From positions 123,366,552-123,430,551 of the forward strand of contig OX352773.1 in the NCBI GenBank assembly GCA_947095535.1: a stretch of DNA of 64,000 nt. The letters run 5' to 3'. The position numbers and the translations under genes are program-made. Under the pieces are notes generated by a model. The model was given only the letters and a program-made list of their open reading frames with translations. It did no database searches and had not been told where the DNA came from. Positions 56,964 through 64,000 of this stretch are shown piece by piece; position 1 is the first letter of the stretch, and every line of letters starts with the position of its first letter. The stretch comes from Poecilobothrus nobilitatus (lineage: Eukaryota > Arthropoda > Insecta > Diptera > Dolichopodidae).

Positions 56964-57930
56964 GTTTTAAAAAAAAAAAAAACTTACATTATAATTTATA
57001 ATTTACAAATTAATTAACGCAGCAAATTAAGTGAAAAAAAAAGAAACTAGAAAGTATTTCATAAATTTTGAGACGAAAAAAATACAAGTTTGCATGCAGT
57101 TCGTCCTTAAAACTCTACATATTTCAAGCCAAGCTGTCTCCTATGCTCTTGAAAAATCATCACGTCTAAATACATGAAATAAAGATAGCAGAGGTGAAAC
57201 TACCCCGGCTACATCTGAAGAATTGAAATCAGCAGTTCGTGGTTATATATAAAGCTTACCAAAAATTCCCTCGCATTATTGCTGATGAAGAAGACAATAT
57301 AGTTTCTGATAATGAAGATTAACGGTGAAAGATTCTTAAGGCTTTACTAATTTTTGAATTTATTTTTTATTTATTTTATATTTTTTGAACTAATTTTTTT
57401 TTTTATATTTTTTGTTAATAAAAAACTGAATTTATTATACATTAAGCAACAAAATATACTTTATTTTTTAATTTACTGCGGCTACATTAATGTTTTAACC
57501 GACATTTTACTTCGTTTTAAGCGAAAAAATAATCTTAATTTTTTAATTTACTGTGACTACATTAATATTTTAACCGACATTTTTCATTATATTAAGCGAC
57601 AGTGTTAAAAAGTTATTACCGATAAAATGTCATAAGCGACAAAAACTTTTGTTTTTATGAACATTTTGTTTTCAGAATCTAGTTGACTTGTTTATACTTC
57701 AAAATGGTTTTAAGATCAATTTATTATTATAATAAAAAAATAAAGGGAACTAAATAGGAAATTTTTTTCATTTCTTGTAAAGTTTTGAAAATGTCGCTTA
57801 ATATATTCTTCCGGGAAGGTATCGATATGTTTTTCTTGTTTTAAGTTTGAAATTAAATTATATTTTAATTTTAAATTTAAATTTAAATCATTTTCTCGAG
57901 CTCCAAATCCGCTCGCAAATTGTAATTAAT
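56964..57930. repeat. AT-rich DNA with a tandem duplication and coding-like relic
   Basis: A unit AATTTACTG(C/T)G(G/A)CTACATTAAT(G/A)TTTTAACCGACATTTT is duplicated at 57471 and 57546 (75-bp offset). A coding-like stretch near 57125-57330 (ISSQAVSYALEKSS; TPATSEELKSAVRGYI) looks like a transposon relic, but I cannot name the family. Confidence 0.4.
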
Positions 57931-60537
57931 GGTTACTAACTTTTTATTACATTTTTGTAACATACGAGGCTTAGCATGTAATTTTCACTCAGTTGAAGCC
58001 CATCTCCAGTCCGAAAGTCCAGCAATACTTGGTTTAAGCGAAACTCAGGTTATATGATGATACTAATTATACTATTAATGGCTATACGCTAGTTCCGCTT
58101 TTTATTCCACGCCGAGGAGTCACTTTATATATAAGAGTCCGTGTTAAACATGTTACAATCTTTTTCTGTTTTATTTACAGATCACCTCAAGCTAATGAGC
58201 TGGAAACTGCTATGGCGATTGAGCAATATCCGACAATATCAATAAAATTCTGGAGATTAATCCCGAATGCGAGATAGTTGTTGCGGTTGATTTCAATGTC
58301 CATAACAAGGACTGGCTCCATTTTACAAGTTACAACTCTCCGGAGGGCAAACAAGTTGAACTTTCTTCAAACCTATTCCAACTTTCTCAACTTGTTAAAA
58401 GCCCAACTAGAATTCCGGACCAAGTCAATCAAAACGAGCACCTTTTCTTCTTGACTACAAATCCAGAAAAATACAGCATTTCTCTTAGCTCTATTCAAGT
58501 ATTTCAAAATGTATAAGGATAATGTTTCGGATTCTTCATTGGCAGGCTATAAAGTGGTCAAGAACAATTGCAAGAGAGTTATGAAAGATTAAGAAGAAAG
58601 ATAATCAACCTCCCTCACTGCAACTGTTCTTTTTGGACAGTTATGAAAAGCATAAAGAACAACTTTTGCGAATCCTCTTTTCCACTGCTGATTGATAACA
58701 ATAACGTTATAATTTCAGATTCAGTTGACAAAGCAAATTTGTTTGCAAAATCTTTTGCAGCAAACTCCACACTCCCTTCTACAGTACAATCTCCCCCAGT
58801 ATTACCCTCTGTTAATCCCACTAGGGCTAAAGTTCTGCAAAAAGTATACTTTCGGACTCGTACTGTAGTGAAAGTTCTAAAAAATCTGAATGTCAAAAAG
58901 TCAACCGGTTCTGATGGAATTTCTACAATGGTTCTTTTACATATTGCCTCTCCGTTTTCGAAACCTCTGCGCAATCTTTTCTGTTTAGCATTTTCGGCTG
59001 GTAGATATCCCAGCCAATGGTAGATATCCCAGCCAATCACCTAAAAAAGGTGAAAAAATCGACCCCTCCAATTATCGACCAATCGCTATTATTTCGGTCA
59101 TTTCCAAAGTTATGAAAAGTTTAATAAATAGAAGGTTGATGAGATATCTTGAAAATAAGGGTATTTTAAACGATCGCCAATACGGCTTTAGAAGTAAAAG
59201 GTCACTGACTTTTTAACATGTTGTTGACTTTTTAACATACCTCAGCGAAAAGCTCAATTCCAGCATCATTGCTCAGGCGAATCTGAAGTTGTAGCTCTTG
59301 ATATCTGAAAGACCTTCGATCGAGTATGGCATTCAGGCCTTTTAAACAAATGTCAAGCTATTGGTTTAGGTAATCCCTTTTGCAAATGGATTGAGGATTT
59401 TCTCTGGAATCGTCGTATTCGTGTTCTTGTCGACAGTTTCATGTCCGACTATTTTAAAATAAATGCTGGCGTTCCACAAGGCTCTGTCTTATCTCCAACT
59501 CTTTTTCTGATTTTTATCAATGACTTACTTCCCTCTACTCTCAATTCAATCCATAGTTTCGCCGATGACAGCACTCTGGTGGCATCCTACGATTTCCTTA
59601 AGAAATCCAATGTCACATCTGCCGCAATCAGTCTAAAGAGAAATATGATGGTCAGCCTGATTAACCACGACTTAACTAAAATTGCTGACTGGGGTAAAGC
59701 AAACAGAGTTGAGTTCAACACCTCAAAAACTCAAAGCTGTCTGATTTCTTGTAAAAGAAATCAATTTGACCCAATTCTGCAATTCCAAGGGGAAAATTTA
59801 CAACGATCAGAGTCTAAATATTTTAGGCATGCAGCTAAATCAAAAAATGCTATGGAATGAGCATATTTTTAATATTGCTAAAACCGCTGCTAAATGTTTG
59901 GGTTTTTTGTTCCGTTGTAAAAAATACTTCTCTCCAAAGAATCTGTCTAATATCTTTAAAGCTTAGATTCGACCCAAGATGGAGTACAATTTCCACATTT
60001 GGGCTGGCGCATCCCAAACATTTTTTAATTGCCTCGACAAAATCCATACTCACGCCTTACGTCTAATTGGCGATCCTGTCGAGCAAATATCACTCACTCC
60101 TCTTCACACTCGTCGAAATATTGGAGCAATTTCTCTATTTTATAGATATGTTGTAGGTAATGACATTTGCTGAATTGAACTTAAGTCAATTATGCCTCCT
60201 TTCAAACAATTCCAAGTAACACCAGAGAGGCTTTAAGTGCTCATTTCTACACAATGGAAACCCCCAGATGGTTTAAAACTGGGTATGGAAACTCATTTGT
60301 TGTAAGAACTGCTAAGATGTGGAACTTACTTCCATCTACTGTGTTGTCCTCTGTTAATAACGATCCATTCTACAATTTGCATAAATTCAAAACAAACCTT
60401 TATAGGATAATTTCCAATCTACCCCTTAACTCCCCCTTAATGTCCTATTTCCCTCCCTCCCTCCCATTTAACTAAACCTACATATTATGTATACAGGAAC
60501 CAGTTTCTAGTGTTTAGTTAGCGTGTAAAAAAAAAAA
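57930..60537 (+). pseudogene. LINE-B: endonuclease, reverse transcriptase, A tail
   Basis: The endonuclease N-terminus is FCNIRGLACNFHSVE (57953 on) and LGLSETQ, heavily frameshifted to 58500. The linker (58568-59023) contains KKSTGSDGIST. The reverse transcriptase has NYRPIAIISVISKVM, NDRQYGFRSKRS, a damaged KAF motif, then the open piece 59441-59860 with NAGVPQGSVLSPTLFLIFIND and SFADDSTL (catalytic pair intact). The C-terminal domain lies at 59979-60475 (YGNSFVVRTAKMWNLLP). A run of A's near 60525-60537 is the tail. Local duplications occur at 59005-59040 and 59205-59240. At least six lesions. Confidence 0.88.
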
Positions 60538-60539
60538 AC

Positions 60540-61280
60540 AGCTATTTTTTTGATGTTTGAATCGATGATATGATTTATGTAGTATTCGACGCTGTTGACA
60601 AATTAAATTATAGTTGTATCACTTGTTCCGTTGAAAGTAGTCATATGTCTAACTTCTTTGAAAACCCTTTCCTTATAATGGTTTTGGACATCCATTTGCT
60701 GGTAGTGTTGCAGCTAAGCAGAAATTCTAACTGCCTGTTCTGATTTGCTATTTGAATTTACAGTTGTTGTATGGTCTCGTTTTGTTGTTGTTGTTCTATG
60801 ATGTTTTGATGTTCCATTATATATTGTTGTTCCATGATGTTTCTATTACTGTCGAAAATTGTAGATCTTTTGCCACTTTTCATAAATTGTTTTGGTTTTT
60901 ATTTTGGTTTAGTGTTTATCAAATGTTTAATTGTTATTTCACACTATGAACAATTTTATTTATTTTTTAAATTCATACACACTAGTTTAATTGTTTAGTG
61001 TGTATTAAAAAGTTTTTAATTTTGCACTATGAACAATTAGTTTATTATAATAAATTATTATTTTTTTGTTATTTTTATTTTTAATGTTTAGTGTGTATTA
61101 AATAGTTTTGTAATTTAAATTTACACTATGAACATATTAGTTATTTTCAATTCGTATCACTCGATGATTCGTTTTTTTTTCGTGCCTTAAACAGATTCAC
61201 TTAGGTTTGTCGAAGAGAAAGTCTTGTTTCACGAATAATTTTATATTTTTGAATTATCCTACAAATTGCGCCAGTTTTGT
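60540..61280 (-). pseudogene. Gypsy-type gag start and leader with primer-binding site
   Basis: On the minus strand a PBS-like TGGCGCAATTTGTAGGATAATTC (about 61253-61275) resembles the tRNA-Ser-type primer site of 17.6/297-group gypsy elements. A leader with three diverged tandem segments (ATAGTGTAAA...AATACACACTAAA) follows, then a gag-like start MEQQYIMEHQNIIEQQQQQN near 60840. Gag is cut off by the LINE-B tail at 60537. It is probably a different copy from the one at 53-56 kb, because both have their own gag starts. Confidence 0.6.
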
Positions 61281-61640
61281 ATTTGCTTATGACATAAAAA
61301 AAAAGTAAAAACTTATTGTTATTTTAATTAAAACCACGATTTATTTAAGTTTAAAAAATTGATTCTTTATTTACGACATTAATATGTTTAAGACTTAATT
61401 GAGACTTAATTCTAATTAGAAAATATCCAGGTAATTATATATTAGATATTTCAAATTCGGCAAGTAGATAGACAGGTCAGTAGTGCAGGTCACTTGGAAG
61501 TAGGTCAAACCGTAATTAGGTTAGTAATTAGTAGTTAGTAGGTCAAACCGTAGTAGGTTAATGTCATAAAAGTAGGTCAGACAGGCGGCGGCGGCCGCCA
61601 GACAAGTCTAGTTGTTTATAAAGATTGTATACTTGTTTTA
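61281..61640 (-). repeat. Probable gypsy LTR (5')
   Basis: Placed immediately upstream of the PBS on the minus strand, with AATAAA signals near 61360. It includes tandem GTAGGTCAAACCGTA motifs (about 61500-61560) and a short GC-rich GGCGGCGGCGGCCGCC near 61585. The outer limit is uncertain because no second LTR is in the window. Confidence 0.4.
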
Positions 61641-61719
61641 GGTTTCTTTAAAGTTGTTTGTTTCTTTGTAGGTTTCTTTAAAGTTGGTTGTTTTAGTGTT
61701 TCTTTAAAATTTTATATAC

Positions 61720-64000
61720 TTAAGTAAAGGCGTATATGAAAATGAATAAACTATTAAACTAATAAACTATTTATAAAAATTAAAAGAAAAAGTGCAAACT
61801 GGTTATTTAAAACTTACATAAAGTTTCAACCTTGACAAAATTGATGCAATTTTGAGATAAATTTATTTCTTCTTATTTTCTTTTTTTCTATGAAGTATTT
61901 AAAGAAGAGGAAAGAAAACATTGTTAGTATCACCGTGTAAGATTTTATTGTTATGTATGAATGTTGAAAAAAAAGGAATAAAAACCGATTAAAAATAAGT
62001 TACGAGTAATTGGTTTTAGTACCTATAGTAGTACATAATGGTATAAAATTAAAAAGAAAATAAAACAGATTTGTTTATGAGTTTGAAATAATTTTTTCAA
62101 ATAACAAGCAAGACATTATGTATATATTGTGTAAAAAGTTAAAAAATTGTTAATAGAGTGAAAATTCTAGAATTCTAGAAACGTTCGCAGTCGTTGTATT
62201 AATAAAATAGAAAATCGGAAATTAAAAAAAAGACATAAAAATGAATACAGAAAAATTCACGATAAAATCAATAAAATCAGTCAAAACGATCAATGTAAAA
62301 CGATTCAACATTTTTGGCAAAAAATTGGAGTTTATAATAAATCTAGTACCAGACAACAAAGATCCAATAGTTTGGATTAAAACCGGTACTGAAGAATTAT
62401 GCAGCAATTTAATTGAAAATGTTGACCCTAGTGACAATATTGATTTCACTTTTGGATGCCAAAGTTTTCATGAACGTGGTTCAGCCTGGAGCAATTTTAA
62501 AGAAGCAAAAGACATTGACATTTCGGAAATTTGGGAAGTTATTTCAAAAATTTTCCAAAGCAACTCCGAAGGATTATCTACAGATACGTTCTGTATAAAT
62601 GTTACATATGTACGACTTCCAGCAGGAAGAGGTAGAGGAAAAAGATACAACAAATTTAAAGAAGAATGTAATAAAAGAAGATTAATTTCATAATTTCAAC
62701 TAAAAACAAAGATAATCTAATAAAGCTTACCACGTGCGTTAGTTGTTGCTATCTCATTCATAGAAAAATCTGTTGACTACTGTAAAATGCGAAAAGATGT
62801 AGGCCAACTTCAATTGAAAGCAGCATTACAACAACTAATTAAAAATTCAAATGTAAGCATCCCAGCAAAAAGGAGCTAGTATCAGAAGGCTTAAAAAATT
62901 TCTACTGTACCTCTCTAAATATTAAATTGTAGTTTTTGATTTCAGAGGAAAAGGAAAATCGATTATTTTTCAAGGTGAAGAAGATAAAGAAAAGAGATTG
63001 AATTTGATATACGATGAAGATCACTGCAATGTAATTACATCATTAACAGCAGCATTTAGTTGTGATTACTTTTGCCAAACATGTAATGTTCCGTATAACA
63101 ATAGATTGTCTCACAGATGAAACATATGATGTGTAAAGATGTGTTTCTTTTGCAAATCATCTCCAGCATGTGACGTAAATTTTCCAAATATTAAATGTGA
63201 TGTATGCAATCGAAGGTTTAAAGGTCAAACTTGTTTTGATAAACATAAATCAACATCATCTACAAATAAAAAATCTATTTGTACTCTTATAAATTCCTGT
63301 ACAAAATGCTTTAAAGTATACAGAGTCGATGTAAATCATATATGCTATGGACATTTGTGTAAAAACTGTAATACAAATGTAGCTTCAGATCACCAATGCT
63401 TTATTACACCATGTAAAGAATTAGCTGAATACATAATATATTTTCTACGATCACTTCAGATCAATTAAGAATACATTATATATTTTCTACGATCTCTAAA
63501 CAACTTAAGATGATATCTTCGGGGAGAAACTTCATGAAGGTGTTGCAATAGGGGATATAATTGAACATCAGCCTGATTTATGTATTTTTGAGGAACGTTG
63601 CACGCATTGCATATCATTTAATGTTGAAAGTTGCAATTTTTGTGGACTTCGAAAACATGTGTTGAAACAAAATTCAATACAAATGTTTTTAGAATATATA
63701 CTCAACCAAAGAAAAATATTTGAAGTTGTAGTTATTGCACATAATGAACAAGCATTTGTCAATCAGTTTTTATTAAACTATATCTTAGAGAAAACCATCA
63801 TCAAACCAAAACTAATTATGAGGGGAACAAAGATAATTTTAATGCTGTTAGATAACGTGAAATTTATTAATTCATTAAACTATTTTCCAATGCCGTTATC
63901 TAGTTCACCGAAAGCGTTTGATTTAGACATAAATTTGAAAAAAGGATATTTTCCTCATATGTTTAATCGTAAAAACAATGTAAAATATAATGGAAAGTTA
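61720..64000 (+). mobile_element. Second Polinton, left part, continues past window
   Basis: The subterminal block at 61730-62100 matches 20245-20980 of the first element (AAAAGTGCAAACTGGTT, TTTTGAGATAAATTTATTTC, GTAAGATTTTATTGTTATGTA). No AGTAG terminal repeat is seen to the left, so the terminus is lost or replaced by the gypsy LTR. The polymerase B gene begins at 62241 on the plus strand. The remaining genes would lie to the right of the window. Confidence 0.75.
62241..64000 (+). pseudogene. DNA polymerase B, N-terminal half (second Polinton)
   Basis: The ATG at 62241 opens 150 codons ending 62693 (contains DFTFGCQSFHERGSAWSNF and RLPAGRGRGKRYNKF). After stops, LPRALVVAISFIEK (about 62728) resumes, then FRGKGKSIIFQ, a zinc-binding-like cysteine cluster (63139-63468, many CxxC pairs) and the exonuclease: AHNEQAFVNQFLLNYI near 63735 and VKFINSLNYFPMPL near 63860, where the family's aspartate in IDSLNF is asparagine. 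KKGYFPHMFN follows. Several frameshifts and a 45-bp local duplication at 63430-63510 break it. Motifs A to C lie beyond the window, if present. Confidence 0.82.

Noticed and set aside
61580..61605. GC-rich GGCGGCGGCGGCCGCC as a CpG-island promoter
   Set aside because: It is only about 20 bp within an AT-rich LTR-like region; too short for a promoter claim.

Overview
The window is a piece of an animal genome, almost certainly an insect and most likely a higher fly (Diptera). It is strongly AT-rich and carries Jockey/CR1/I-type LINE relics, a tRNA-headed SINE, a Ty3/gypsy element with a tRNA-Ser-like primer site, mariner, P-like and hAT-like pieces, and Maverick/Polinton elements. I see no convincing host gene: every coding stretch I can interpret belongs to a mobile element, and nearly all are broken.

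The best-defined object is a complete-length Maverick/Polinton at 19487-31916 (12,430 bp). It has inverted terminal repeats of about 340-380 bp that start AGTAG, flanked by a perfect 6-bp target-site duplication AATGTT (19481-19486 and 31917-31922). It sits inside a minus-strand LINE: endonuclease and linker lie to the right (31923-32900), reverse transcriptase and 3' end to the left (17521-19480), and the LINE sequence is continuous if one target copy and the insert are removed. Gene order in the Polinton, left to right: conserved unknown gene (-), A32-type packaging ATPase (+, open), small basic protein with hydrophobic tail (+), charged protein (+), candidate minor capsid protein (+), small basic virion-core-like protein (+), major capsid protein (+, broken), small unknown (+), adenain-like cysteine protease (+, one stop), unknown (+), acidic protein (-), retroviral-type integrase (+, broken), C-terminal half of DNA polymerase B (-), glutamine-rich protein (+). 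It is thus a virus-like morphogenesis cassette that has lost most of its polymerase. A second related element starts near 61.7 kb and runs off the window; it carries the N-terminal half of polymerase B.

Layout: 1-1430 LINE 3' half; 1435-1609 end of a P-like element; 1610-4290 AT-rich DNA; 4297-5900 foldback cluster; 6835-7262 MITE; 7535-8530 LINE-A 3' end; 8844-9992 P-like element with 8-bp duplication; 10004-10495 MITE; 11319-11504 SINE; 11660-12460 mariner relic; 12690-14510 R repeats and LINE-A 5' part; 15280-15696 THAP relic; 17521-33470 LINE-C split by the Polinton; 34312-34846 hAT-like MITE; 34880-39146 P-like element invaded by a 3.2-kb element holding a ~150-bp satellite array; 41540-43290 decayed LINE-B; 43440-46970 R repeat, LINE-A and ATT microsatellite; 47700-48395 LINE-E; 49675-49868 SINE; 49969-50711 MITE; 50799-56650 gypsy split by LINE-D; 56775-56963 SINE; 57930-60537 LINE-B; 60540-61640 second gypsy 5' end; 61720-64000 second Polinton.

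The nested insertions give relative ages: LINE-C before the Polinton, gypsy before LINE-D, the P-like element before the satellite element.
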